This document shows positions 21,809 through 34,700 of a DNA stretch of 64,000 nucleotides, piece after piece. The stretch covers positions 1,550,001 through 1,614,000 of the forward strand of contig JANFOG010000005.1 in NCBI GenBank assembly GCA_024336345.1, written 5' to 3'. The notes beneath the pieces were generated by a model. The model made no database searches. It saw only the letters and a program-made list of their open reading frames with translations, and had not been told where the DNA came from. Positions within the stretch are counted from its first letter, which is position 1. Each line of letters starts with the position of its first letter. A program made the translations under genes and the position numbers. Source of the DNA: Mariannaea sp. PMI_226 (lineage: Eukaryota; Ascomycota; Sordariomycetes; Hypocreales; Nectriaceae).

Positions 21809-22872
21809 GGTGGGGGTGACGCGAATGAGGAAAGGACGCAAAGGAAGACAAATGCAAGCACTCTCAGGGCGTTTATCTATGCCGGTAGAGTCCGAGGATT
21901 AAATGAGCGTGTACGTAGAAGTTCAAACGGCAAATAGACCGAGAAAGTGAGTATTAGGAGGGCCTATAGCTTGTGAGGAAAGGGAGAGAGACGTTGTCCA
22001 TGGCGGGGTCATCTTAGTGGGAAAATTCCATAATCAGCGCGGAGCTTCTTGGTGGGGCACACCGCCCAAGCTGTTAGAATAGAGAATCAGACTACCTACA
22101 GTACTGCTTACTACCTAGTTCTCACATAACCACATCCTTTGGCCTGGGAAGCTTGGTGCTTCATATTGCATTGATTAATGGTCACACAACCTGAGCTTTT
22201 ATAGCACAAGTAACTGTTGATTAAAATTTCTTGCCTTGGTACAGACATAATTGTAGCACTCACATACAAATTGCACAAGCAAAACACACATAAACTCCAA
22301 AAACTTCGCAAGGGTTCTAAAACTTCCCCTTCTTTTTGTATTTTTCAACTATCTAGGAAAAAGGAGACTTTGATTGCATTCCAAGAGATTGACAATGTCC
22401 CAGGTCTCGCGACTCCGGTGACGCAGTTTGTGTTGTTTTGGTGCAGGCATCCTGCCCATTTTCTTTCTCTCTTCTTTCACAACCGTGTGAAGCACTATCA
22501 TCACCATCCTTCCACTCCAGGGAGTCCATTTCCCGACCCGTGATATCCATCCTCCCAACGTTTTTGCGTCGACGAGACGCTCCAGTCAACCTTCTTTTCC
22601 GCCAAGCAAAACCAAATATAATGAACAAAACCCATTAAAACCGATACAGAAACTGGAAAACAGAAAAATACAAAACGCCACGCGCCCATCAAAAAGGGTG
22701 GCGTCTTCAAATTTGGCGAAACACAGAGGCCAACAACGCGCGAGATAATACACATACAGAAAAGAAAAAGAGGGTATACATGTACGGAGCTTCCCTTGCT
22801 CCAAATCGTGCAGCTTGACCAAAAGAACGCTTAACCAGGACTGAGAGGAAAATTCAGTGGCACGTCAAGATA
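21809..22872. other. Intergenic between OTU gene promoter and 3' end of the Num1-like gene
   Basis: About 1 kb holding the upstream region of the OTU gene and the downstream region of the next minus-strand gene. Short ORFs only, with no domain-like composition. Confidence 0.6.
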
Positions 22873-25800
22873 TCAGAAGCCCTTGAAAGGGTCTTCACGG
22901 AAAAAATCCTCCTCCCCCGCGGTTCTGCTGCCGTGATAGTAATCTTCGCTGTTGCGAGTTCCCCGAGAGGTATAGCTGTCACGGTGTCGGCCCCGGCTTT
23001 GTCTTCTTCGGAGCTCCTTGCTACGTCGCCTGATCTCTTGTCTGAACTCGTCCTGCTCATTGGGGTACTCGTTGAACTGAGAAAGGGCAAGAGGGCTAAT
23101 GAAGGCCTCCATACGCACTGTCCCGATGGCGTCGAAGAAGTTGCTTGGCCGAGAGGAAGCCTCAGATGTTCGCTGCGAGGCAGTTTGGCTCATCCATGTG
23201 CCTGTGCTTGATCCCTGAGACTGGTAAATGGATCCCTGGGATTGGTACAAGTCAGATGAGCCGGCCGTGCCAACACTGTTTCCTGCCGTGCTGTTTGTCG
23301 CAGCATGATAAGCTCCTCCAGATGGGCCAGAAAAGCCTCGGAAGGAGAGCGGAGGAGGCACATGGCCACCTGTGTTGCTTCGCTTCCGCCCATGAGTCAT
23401 AGGACCTGGGTTGTTCCGCTCATGGAAACGCGGGATGAAGGGGGGTTCCGCTGCATCCACCGAGTCCTCACGGGAGTGGTTGCTGGAGATGATTCCAACA
23501 GAATCCATGGCCGGGAATGCCAACGTGTCGCCCATATGGGATGATGGCTCGCTGGGTAAACTGGGCACGCTGGGGATGCTTGGGGTGGGGGCTTTGGGAA
23601 CATGCGCTCCCCGTCCTTTCGCCAGACGGATCGAATCCCTGATGCCAGAGCGCTTCAGCTTCGTCCGAGGCAACTCAAAATCAGGTAATGGCGCTGGCGG
23701 TTCAGGGTCCTGGGGGGGTGAGAGAATCTCGGGGACTGCCTGGGACGAGTGTGCAAGGAACGAGAGGGCCGTCAGCCAGATATAATGCCTCTCTACGGAT
23801 GTTGCTGTGAACTTGAGGGCTCGCTGAGGAGTTAAGATCAGGATAGATCGGTTGAAAAGCTGCGATGTGCCCTTGGGGGCGGGGTTGTCATCTTTTACGT
23901 CGAGTACCGACTGAATTGTCACTAGAGTTTGTTAGTCAATTCAAGTATCAAAGGAATGTGAAGGGAGTTCAATTAACTTACGTTTTCGACCCGTTTTACC
24001 CATCAATGCGCTCCCAGATGAGGGTTGCTTGCTGCTCCAGAGAATAGCCCTCTCATACGGAGCAAGCCAAACCCATCGCTTGTGACGATCGTTACTGTTT
24101 TCATCCTTGTCCTTTGCCTCGGGCACGCCGAATGACTTCCGTCTACGAACGTACTTGAACATCCACTCTCCGACCATGGTCTGGGCAATCGCGTCGACTA
24201 CGCTATTGCTCTGAGAGCCAGTAGACATGAAGGGAGCCGGATCGCTGCTCATGGTGTTATCCGTAGTCACAGACAGCTGGTGCTGGTGACGGGACTGTCC
24301 GCTGTGGCTGAGACGACTGCGGGAGGCAGTAAAGTCATTCCTAGGAAGAGGCGGCAGTCTGGGACTCTCAGGTGCCTCGGTGGACGGAGACAACGGTGGA
24401 GGCGAACGACTGCCCTGTCGGCGATATCTCCTGTTACGGGGCAATGCCGCAGCAGAGCGAACCTTTCTGATGCTTCCAGCCCGGTAGTGGCTTCGACTTC
24501 CTCGTCGAGACATCATCTCCCCACGAGTAGGACTCCTCTGTCCATCGCTAGGAGCGCTGGAGCTCAAAGGAAGCTTCCTTGAGCTGGCTCGAGTGGGAAT
24601 GGGGAAAGGAGGGTTCTTCCCGTCTTGGAGACTAGGGCTTCTGGATCTGCCCTGGTGACTGGCGATGCCGTTTTGAATCATAGCAGCTTTTCGCATGACG
24701 CTTGCACGGTTCGAAGACATAGCAGCAGGGTTCTTCTCCGTGACCCTACCAGACTTGACTGAAGCCATTCGAGCAAGCCCATCCTTGCTTTCCGAAGAGA
24801 AGTAGTTGTAGAAGTCATTATTGAAGGGCTTCATGGATCCGCGGGGAACTTGTCGCATCACAACCTGCTCGGGTGAAGTAGGGATTGTTCCGTTAGTTGT
24901 GGTTGTACCGGTAGAACTGCGCTTGCCAGGTCGGCTGGATATAGACTTCGGTCTCGGGGCGGACAAGGCAGTTCGATATTCAGAGTCACTCATATCGAGT
25001 TCGCCAAACTCGTCCACCTCATCTGAGCTGCCGCCATCGAATCCAGCAAAAAGACTGCTGAAACGATGAGGTCGCCGCATCGGCGCCTTCTGGCTTGACA
25101 GAGGTCCATCGTCATTGTTTCCTGGGTATGCGTCATGCAGAATGTCGGAATCTGCAATGGATATTGGTGAGGAGGGGATGTCCGGTGTCTCCCGTCTGTT
25201 GCTCAGTCTACGTGGGTTACGTGGAGGGACGCCTCCAGGAACAGGAACAGGAGTAAATGTCTTTGGTGGATCCCCCACGGGGCCAGAAAGAGGTGAATTT
25301 GGCCGAGAAGTGATGGAAGACGGTTGAAGATGATGTGGCAGAAGGGCTAGTCTCTTATCGGTTTGGATTCCTTCCGTCTGAACCGCTGCCTCGCTTGTCG
25401 CAACAGGAGAAGACAAGTTCACCTGGCAACCAAAGTGCTTGAAGTGCTGGGGTAGACGATGCTCCCGCGGGGTGGTAGGACGGCTTGTCGGTGGGTGAAC
25501 ACTGATACTGGGGATTGCCAGTGGCATGGGAGGAAGCTCAAATGTGCGGGTTGGGGGTGGTGTTGGGGGCCTGTCAGTCTGTGTGGATGAGGCCATCATC
25601 ACAGGCTTCTGCATGGCGATGGGTGGGGGAGGTGGTGGTCGAGTGGGCGATTTTGGTGTCTTAGGGGGTGTCAATGGTGGCTCTTCCAAAGTTTGAGAAG
25701 ATGTCGATACCATCAGTTTTCGAGGAGGAGGGTCGATAGATAGAGGTCGAGTGGCATGCACGCGTTTTCGACTCTGGTTTGCCTCAATTTCGCCCTCGGC

Positions 25801-27048
25801 GCGCGGAGAGCACTCGACCTCTGGCGACTTATTTCGGGGTAGTGGGGGTTCAGGAGTAGCTGGCTTGGAAGGTGGCAGTTTGGGCGATGGTGGAGGAGAG
25901 TATTGAATACCGGTGTCCGTATACGATACCTTGGGCGCCGTAGGGGCTTCTGCCTCTTCATCTTCGCCCTCTAGTGCTTCAAGCACGGATTGATTCATAA
26001 ACAGTCGTCCTCGTGTCATGCTTCCGGTCCGCTTTAGGCTCTCTAGACTCTGATTTCGACGGTGTAATCGAGTGATTATACTGTCTCTGCTCATGTTGCG
26101 AGCGTGGATATAAGGAAGGTGGTTTGACATGGCGCTTTCGCGCCCGTCCAAGTCGCTCTGCTCATCCTCGTCGTCAAAGTTTAGTTCATCTGCCAGCGAA
26201 GCACCATTAGGTTTGATAGACCCGGGCCCAGTCATTACAGAGAAACGGACGCTGTTGGTGATGCTCATTGTGCGGACACTTGCCGCATCATTGTCACGGC
26301 CCTCCTCGCCTTCGCTGTCGTGGCCGGGGACATTCTGAGCTTGGTCTGCTTGGTAGGCAGCCACCTCGTCAAGCACAACTTTCAGGCGACTCTCAGCGAC
26401 ATGTATTTTACGCTCATACTTGCGTTTCTCCTCTTCCCAGTCTTCTTTTTCTTTTGCCAAGAGCTCATGCACCCTTTGGGAATCATCTTCCTGAGTCCTT
26501 ATCTTCTTCTGCGCTGCTTCGAGTCGTTTTTTCGCCTCCGCAGCTGATTCCACAGCTTCATCTCTTTCCTGGACGAGTTCGCCTAGGGCAGAGGACGTGC
26601 CTCCTTCAAGAAGGGACAGCTGGCGCTTGAGTGATCGTGTTTCCTTGCCTGTGGTGGCAAGGTTTTCTTGGATTGCGTCCCGATCTTCTCTTGTTGTGTG
26701 GAGAGCGGTTTCTAACGTCTCGATAATCCTAATCTTCTCTTCCTGGTCTCTGCGGAGATTCAAAATCTCCGATACCAAGTTGGCATGGAGAGTGGGAGTG
26801 AACCTCCTGGGGTCCAGAATGCTAATGCTCTCATCTGTAGCCATGTCCTTTGACGATCGTTTGGAGCCTTTCTCACTAGGCAACGGAGGTGGCGACGTGC
26901 CTTGGCCCGGTGGAGTGACTGACCGTCGAGATTTTCTTGAGGATCGAGAAGGAGTTCGGGTTCTGTATGGGGTATCAACCGGCGTTGGTAATGATATTGA
27001 AGCCGGACCGCTGAGGTACTCGTCGTCGGTTTCCCAGACACCTCCCAT
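22873..27048 (-). CDS. Num1/ApsA-like cortical anchor protein with coiled coil and C-terminal PH domain
   Basis: Exons are 27048..23982 and 23921..22873 (1371 aa). The 60-nt intron has GTAAGT, GACTAAC and CTCTAG, and lies inside the PH domain. ATG 27048 (MGGVWETDDEYLSG) is the first in frame; the open frame upstream has none. Residues about 88-255 are heptad-rich coiled coil. A long disordered middle follows, with repeated TQT/TQTD-like elements (TSSQTLEEPP, SSTQTDRPPTPPP, AAVQTEGIQTD) and SH3-like proline runs. The PH domain is at about 957-1078 (GEWMFKYVRRRKSF, RHKRWVWLAPYERAILWSS, then RHYIWLTALSFLAH). Num1/ApsA/Mcp5 proteins sit at the cell cortex through this PH domain and anchor dynein or mitochondria during nuclear migration. 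This protein is shorter than the classical members and I see no long tandem repeats. The assignment rests on the PH type and architecture. Confidence 0.82.
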
Positions 27049-29161
27049 TTTATCTATGGGCCTTGTCTGGGGGGGAGAAGCGGGAGTTTTGGGGGATGAT
27101 TGAGGTGCAATGCGACTAGTCTCCTGGTTTAGAAAGAGGGTCAACTGACACAACGGCTTCTGCTCAGGCAGGAAAAGCAGGTGTTCCAGTTGCGATGATC
27201 CTTGCACCCGGCGGCACCTTGCAGTTCCGCTGAATGACACAAAACGGTTCTCTCGTCCAAGCAAGCAAGCAAGGTTACATCAGGGAGACACTATTCCCCG
27301 CTCAATGTCAGTTTTCTGAAAAAGCAAAGTGGCGAGTGACCCGAACGCCCGAAGCGAGAAACTCGCATGGACGTGAGGCAACTTTGAGGTGGCTTACAGC
27401 AAACAAGAGACAAAACTACCCTCTTTCGAACAATGACTGTTGATCCCTTGACAAGTCAGTAACAAAATTGTCAATGCTTTGGGGTGTTGATATCGCGTGC
27501 TGGAGGGCTGAAACTCAAGCCAGGGAGTGCGCAGTATCTCTCGCGTACCTGTGACAGTGCTATACTATCTATGATCTGAATATCCGTCTAAGACACACAA
27601 GATGGACGGGGCTGGTTGATTGAAAGAATCGAAGATAAGTGAATGCATATAAAGATCGGCCGTGCGAGGATTGATCATCGATGAAGTAGGCAGTGATTCA
27701 GTGTCGTGTCGCAGAATTGAGTCTTCTTCCTCATGTAAGTGAGGTTTGACTAAGGGGCGGCCTTTGGGAGAACTCTAAGATTCCCGGATAACAAATGAAA
27801 ATATCGGACAGGATTCCGGCTGCCGATGATAATGACAATGACAATGGTATAGATCTAAAGAGAGCAGGAAAGCTACCTCAAGGTCAGTCATATCCAAAGG
27901 CAACGAGTAATGAATGGGCTTGCTGAAGGGGGCATCACTGTCCATTCAACCGCCCGAGTTACTCACTCACCAAGACATAGACTATACACGTACACAGAAG
28001 TCGCGCTTCACTCCAACCTCGTCGATTACGGATTTCCAGCCAATCGATGCGTCATGGCCTTCTGTTGAAGTGTAGGGAGCGATGAAAAATCGTGGGAGAA
28101 ACTGAATCAGTCGTGGGGGACAAGTCGAGAGGGCGTTCGAAGAAGCTACACCAGCACCAGCACCAGTCTAGGCGGAGACAACGCGACTCGAGTACAAGAT
28201 AGGAAAAAAGAAAAACGAAGGGAGGGAAGAGAGCTACAGCAGGAGGTTTCCTACTGCTTTGATGCTCATGTCAAGAAGATGACGCGGGAAGCAAGGGGAG
28301 AAAAGAGACCTAGGTGCCGAAAGTCGATCAGAGCATGCGTGGGCGCTGAGAAGCAGGGCCTTGCTTTGTATCCACTTGTTCAAGTATTCGCCTGAGCACA
28401 CCACGCCAGAATTAGACACAACTGTATGGAGTAGGTGGGTAGAGAACGAAAGCTCAGTTCAACAGCTGCAGGATGAGAGGACGTGCAGCAGTAGCGGCCG
28501 TGTTTGTGACCCAGGGCCAAGTGAGAAAATGCGACTAGGGGGAGGAAATGGCCGGCTGATATTGGACATTAAGCCCACATTGCAGAGCATGGGTTGTGAG
28601 GGGAGCGAGCCTGCAAGAGAGCGCAGACGATAGGGAACTTGCTGGGGTGCGCGGGAGGGTGGAGCGAGGCCAGAGACCCGAGAGGTCGGACATGGCTGCT
28701 TTGATTAAGGGTCGACGAGGCTTGATGGCTACTATTGGAGATGGAGGGTGGAGGGGAGGGGAGAGGGGGCAACGCGGAGATGGGGTGCTGCCATCTCTTG
28801 GTGCCATAATCTGTACTCCTCCTTATTGCTCGTTTCTCTGTCTGTACATAGTATCAGTACACGGAATATTAGCTCATGGTAGAAAATAAGAGCACTCGTA
28901 ATTACACCACAAGCACTGGTTGGATACGTAAGAATGCTAAGCGGGCGAGCTTTGATGGGGAGAGAATCAGCGTATCCAACCAGATCACTGCCAGAGCTGT
29001 CAGCTGGAACACACCTTGCTGATCCACGGTCTCGTACTCAACGGCCCCCGTGATCTGATTCGACTGTGCATTTGAGACAGTCGAGTCCCCTCACTACCGT
29101 CTTGTTTTGTTTTCTCGTTTCTCGACTCTTGACATTTGACAACGGTCCTAGAGTCGAGGTG
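27049..29161. other. Upstream region of the Num1-like gene
   Basis: 2.1 kb between the Num1-like ATG and the possible 61-aa gene. Only short, compositionally random ORFs occur. One exact TACATAGTA motif is at 28845-28853. Confidence 0.5.
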
Positions 29162-29347
29162 CTAGCCAGGGGTGAGGGGGCCTGCCTGGTCGTTTGGTGT
29201 GCAAGTTGGTGCTAGCTCAGCGCTCGGCCGTCGCTGGGTCATCGCCTCGAGCTGTGCCTCTGCTGCTTCCGAGGGCTTTTTGTTTTTCCCCGACATGTAT
29301 TCAACCAGGCCAGCCTTGAAGGCAAGTCGCAGCCTTGCAACGTCCAT
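29162..29347 (-). CDS. Possible small protein (61 aa), unknown
   Basis: Opens with an ATG at 29347 in a fair context (CAGCGTGATGG) and ends with TAG at 29164. The composition is protein-like rather than random: an amphipathic start (MDVARLRLAFKAGLVEYMSG), then a charged Ala/Glu-rich helix (KPSEAAEAQLEAM) and a Pro/Thr-rich tail. Codon use resembles the real genes nearby. I do not recognise a family, and no domain or signal peptide is visible. A further 5' exon is possible, since CCTACCAG upstream could be an acceptor. Without homologues or transcripts this stays a candidate. Confidence 0.45.
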   Translation of the reverse strand: MDVARLRLAFKAGLVEYMSGKNKKPSEAAEAQLEAMTQRRPSAELAPTCTPNDQAGPLTPG

Positions 29348-30522
29348 CACGCTGTTGACACTGGTAGGTTTGGATTTGGTGTTTCTTCACTATTGTCGTA
29401 CCGATGCAAGTTGGGGGGAGAAGGAATAAGATTGGAGGGTTGAAACGGCGGTAGCAACCGGCGCCGTTCCCTCGAAAAAAATTTAGTGTGAGTGGATTGA
29501 AGATTGGAAACCATAACGACCAGCAACCAAAAAAAAAACCAAGGAACCAACAGACAACTGAGGAAGACAGGTACCGTACTTATTTCCAACCTATCATAGT
29601 ACCTACCGTCGGGAAATAGCCTAGCAAGGTGTGCTGTGATGGCAATACTTATGGTACGCCATGCACATCAGGCTCAACAAGAAGATGCCGATACGACAGT
29701 GATGGGTATCTGTTTAAATACTGATAGATATTCGATATTAACTACCTACTCCGTACATGACAACCAAATACTGAATGGGCCAACCGTCCAAGATAGCAGA
29801 CGTTCTGCCCAATTCTCTCATGTTGACAACTGGTAGCTCACCCACCAAGATATTACGTAGTACAGTAATCTGCACAGAGGTCGCCATCAGCTACCCACAC
29901 TAGGTAGCTTTATTTGATCATCTTTCAAATGGAGGACGAAGGTCGTCTTCAAAGCCCAGTTGGGCAGAGACAATTCCGGGATCCCCTCTGGCGCCCCTCT
30001 CTCCCCTGTCCGTCCAAAAGCCACCAAGAGGGCCACTAATCTAATCATGGAATCAGTCAATGTTACCCTGAGACCTTTTTAGGGTGTCCCGAAGTCCTCC
30101 CCACGGCGCGTCAAATGAGCGACCTGGTCGTTGCTGGAGTCAATAATTTCCTCCTCGATGATCCCACTGAATGGACATTGGAGTTCTAACAGGGGATAGT
30201 TATTCCCGTTTGCCCCGGTTGCTGGCTCCTGGGTGCTGGCTCTTCTTGGCTGCATTTGCAGAAAGGATAAAATATTATATTTGTTCTTCTGGCATATTCA
30301 TATAGATATGGTGCTTGCTCCCCATTGTGTTCTTTTGACGCTGCTAATGCAGTCGCAAGTTACAAGTGGATTAACTGCCAATGACCACTTGCATTCTGCA
30401 AAAACTCCGTGCGTACGAGAACGAACCAGCGAGTCCACTATTGACAGAGCGCCCGCCTACCTATGTGGGTGTGAGCAGCCCCCCCGGTCCATCAACAAAT
30501 CGCCTTTTTTTTTCCTCTAATG

Positions 30523-30543
30523 ATAATAATAATAATAATAATA
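30523..30543. repeat. (ATA)n microsatellite
   Basis: Seven trinucleotide units in non-coding DNA. Confidence 0.85.
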
Positions 30544-31749
30544 GTTTCTGACATAAATTACTTAGTACCTTATCCTTCCTAGCCAACTCGGCGGAGTACC
30601 GCGCCCAAGGTTTTCGAACCTGTCTACTATTTCTCCCATCAATCGGAGCAGAAAGAAGATTGACCATTAGAAATGGGTATAGAGCAACGTCCATTGTCAG
30701 CAAAGGATCATCCGGTGCTAGATGCACTCCGCTCTCTGGGCAATCATTCTTTTGCCTCGAATTGTTTTCGGACACTTGGTTGCCTCACTCCGACCTCCAA
30801 CACAACTCCATAATAACCCATGCCTTGAAGAACATTCAGACATGCAGTAGCTAGCCTCGCCTACGACCAGACGAGCAAGGTCAAGGTCCAACAGTCTGGT
30901 ACCGGGAATGCCGCGTTATGTTTCTCACATCCGGGCTCCAGGACAGCACGTACCATGCAACCAGGGTCCCTCCCCTTTTCCAGGGCATCGAGTATGCCAA
31001 AGCGTCAGGGCGTGAGGAACCTGCCGAGTCCAATCCTCCCTCTTGCCATTCAATCCCGCCATGATCCGTACGCAAGGTAATTAGTATTGGCTTACGGAGA
31101 ACAGATTATTAGTCTGTATTTTTGTACCATGTGAACAAACGGCTCCATGTTGATCAATGGGGCAACATACTGTGTATTGTTGCATACATAGGCACTACCG
31201 AGTGGCTATGTCCATAGTATGTGTGGTGCACAGATTACGGGGGGAGCATTGATTAATGCAAGGGAAACTCCAATGTGCCAGCCAAGGCTGAACCAGAAGC
31301 CGAAGGCCTGCTTTATGCAAGGGTTTGGTTTTTAATGTAAGGGTGACCATCAACCAAGAAAAGACTCTCCGTCTCAGCTAACTCCATCCCGTGTTTGTCT
31401 CTCTTTTTTGATTCATGACAGTCTGTTGATTGCTATGCCATTACTCAATGATCCTCCTTATCCCTCGCCTTATTACTTACCACTGGGTGATTCTGTACTT
31501 TATCGCCCTCTATCGCCCTCCATAGGAAATGCTTTCATCCATGGTCATTGTGTTCCCAGCTGCGACTGATTACAAGGGACCGCAGATCTCGAAATTCTCA
31601 TATCATCATTGTAGTGAGCAATCGCCATAAGTTTACTGTATGAGCCTTCGTAAAAAGTGCAAATATAGGCGAGCCCTAGGTCAGAGTAAAGACGTATATA
31701 GTTACATTTCTGAATTTATCCCTTCTTCGAAGCGAATCACACAGCCAAA

Positions 31750-31771
31750 GTACATACTCTGGAGTATGTAC
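31750..31771. repeat. Perfect short inverted repeat (10-bp arms, 2-nt loop)
   Basis: Left arm GTACATACTC at 31750-31759, centre TG, right arm GAGTATGTAC at 31762-31771. It is non-coding and far from any gene. It resembles the TAC-N3-GTA motifs of this window. Confidence 0.8.
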
Positions 31772-34700
31772 GCTGGCACGGACACAGTCACATTGGATAT
31801 GCCAGTCACAGGTAGGCCATATCAGATCGGCAGCAGCCTAGTCTGTACAGTAGTTAGCAGAAGCCAATATTATTCTTGTTTTTGAATGATACCTTACTTT
31901 GGACTTATACGAAAGATCCTGATAGAGTTTAGCAGATGAATGCACGGCAATCACATTAACTTAATGCACGCTCGGCCGTCCAGTGTCCTGTACCCCATGC
32001 GGGCACGCTCCACAGCGGCTTCTATCAAATTATCCACGCTTTTGTTCTGCCGTGCAGAAGCACTGTTCCCGGGTTGATACACTTTTCCTTGTTTCTGCTA
32101 GTGTTGTGCTGCTTCTCTCTCTCCAAAAGCTTTCATATCTATTCAGCACACCTATGTGTGTACAGAATACCATCTGAATAGCTACTCACCAATGCTCTAC
32201 TTCCGACGCACTTTCTACGTCGTCCATTGGCTCGGCCTCAACATCTCGCCGAGACCTGCATGCTGAAGCGGCAGAGCAAAGACATGCTTACATAGGATTA
32301 TGAAGCCAGCCCATTCTCCGCAAAGATCGGCCATTTCCATAATTCATAAGATGCCATGTCAAGCTGCGGCTCTCAAGCGGGAGCCCCTTTTAAGCCAAGT
32401 CAAGGCTGATGAGGTTGTGGATATGTACTACGATGTACATAATAGTATGTGTATGTGCGTGTGTATAATCTGCACTCCATACTCCGTACTGCCTGCCAGG
32501 CTCCGTCAACACGTGCATCAAGGACATTTTGCTAGGACCCTGGTTTTCTGGATACAACCATAACGAGAAGAATTTCCAGGGTCATTTAACAATATCGCAG
32601 TCGATGTAACCTCTCTCCGCTCCGACGCTCTCCATTTTGAGATGGAATCACCCATCATCTTAACCCTCATCCCATCTGGGGACCAAGCCACACGGCCAGC
32701 CCGGCCAGCCTGGCCAGCCAGCCAACCAACCGAGCAATTCATCAACCACTTTCACTATCACGTAGATTTCGCCTGGTGATGAGTGTAGTGGGTGGTAAGA
32801 CCGAATCAAGTCAAGGAGCCCTGTTATTCCCCTTCGCTCAACGCCCCAAACACGTAGTTGGGCATTAGCTCCGAGCCGGTTTGCTGACTCCCGCTTTTCA
32901 TCACCCTTCCTGTGACATCCCCACGCGCGATTGGGCGCAATGACAAAGGCGTACTGGAGGAAACCTACCTACTCACTAGAGTAGCCAACAACCTAGGAAA
33001 GGCGCGGCCCGAAAGGCTGTCCTCGGGAAGACAAAAAAAAAAAGGAAGCATATTTTGTCAGTCCCATCACATTCGGCATCGCATGAAGTCCCATGTCAGC
33101 CGAGGAACCTGAAGACACGGGCCCTGAACCCGTTATCAGGAGTAAGACCTGTCTGCCTAGGTAGCGCAGATTCTCCGTCGATGAATGGGTTCAAAACGCA
33201 TAGTACTACGAAAAAGCACATTCTTTATTAGTGAATATCTACGTACCGTATCCATGGAGTTCTCCCCCAGTCTTGATGTCAAACGACTTCATCCTCTGTA
33301 TGTAGAGAATATCTTCGTCTCAATTTCTAGGCCAGAACACCTATGGTGTGGTTATCACAGTCTCAGTAACGCTAGCTTTTTTTGTTTGTATTTTCTTTTT
33401 CCCACGCTCGTTGCTACTTTAGTTCTCCAAGTCTGCAGCAGCGGTTCATCCCCATCCTCCCCGTCGCACATGAAACCGGCGGCTTCAAGAATCTCTTCTT
33501 TATCGAGAGATCGGCACAGCCACAATCCAGCAGAGTAGCCAAATGCATACTTGATTGTTACTATGTACATGATATGGATTAGTAGGTCAAGAGGCCTTTT
33601 GATCAGCGCGTTTTTAGTGTCACAAGCTCCCCTCTTCCTGGCCATTTTTGGTCTTTGCTGTCTTTGTTTTTTTTTTCTTTCTTTTTTTTCCTTGGTTCTT
33701 CTTCTGAATCAAGCCACGCACAGTCTCCCAACCCGCGGGCTTCCCTACCTGGCACCACTGATTCTGATGCCTGAACAACAGTAATGCGAAGACCTCTTGT
33801 AACTCATATCTTTTGCCATCATCAGTCTGAGGTCTACTATTGTTGTTTTCATGAAATAATAATATTCAATAGCCTCCGAGAGGTCCATGGGACTGAATTG
33901 GCTTTTCTATTCACATCACTCCATCATCAGCCCTGAAGAATAGAGCACGCTTGCGAAATACTTCGTACGTAAGCTGTGCGATGTTGGCGGATGAGGCAAC
34001 AAGGAAAAAGCAAAGTGTTTTTCGCCTCGCTTCCAATTGCGTAGTGCCATCCTGTATACTGCAGGGGGGGGAGCGGCCGGTCCAAGCCGTCAAGGCGGGT
34101 TTTTGTGAGGGCTTTGATATCCTCCAGAATGGGTCCCCAATAGGGTCTGATCCTTCTCTTGGCTGGTCCTTGTCTTGTATGTTGGTCATGAAGATAGCTA
34201 CTGTTTGCCCCCGCCTATCTTTTGTGGCTGCATGAGAGTAGGAACCTTTTCACGTTTCTTCTCGCTATACCGGTGGCAACCCGAAGGCGTTTATCGCGCT
34301 CCTTCGGATTGTTCCAGTCGTCCTTCTGGGTTTCCAGAGCTGAAAAGCTCAACCCCATTCCGCCGAGACCTCGTTCGGGTGCATTTCATCCACGGTAGTC
34401 ATCATTCGTGGTGGATATTCGAAGCCATCCTACTCCATCACCATGCAGGAATGCTTGCGACGATCCACGCAACAGCTCTGTTCAAGAATGCGAGCTAGAC
34501 TCAGCACCCTTTAGGGAAAGGGGCATTGGAATACGAATGATTCATTGTGCTTGGGTTTCATTGTGATAGTGTGGCTTGAGAACGAGGCATTGTATGTGGT
34601 TGTGATGACGCTTTTCCAAAGAAAATTCATCAATAGTTGCTTACACTGTATCCTTTTGTCTCTCGACCCAGACATGTAAGGCACTGCATATCACATATCA

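Noticed and set aside
21290..21937. Leucine-rich 215-codon plus-strand ORF
   Set aside because: It is antisense to the OTU gene; its poly-Leu run is the complement of the CAG run coding polyglutamine.
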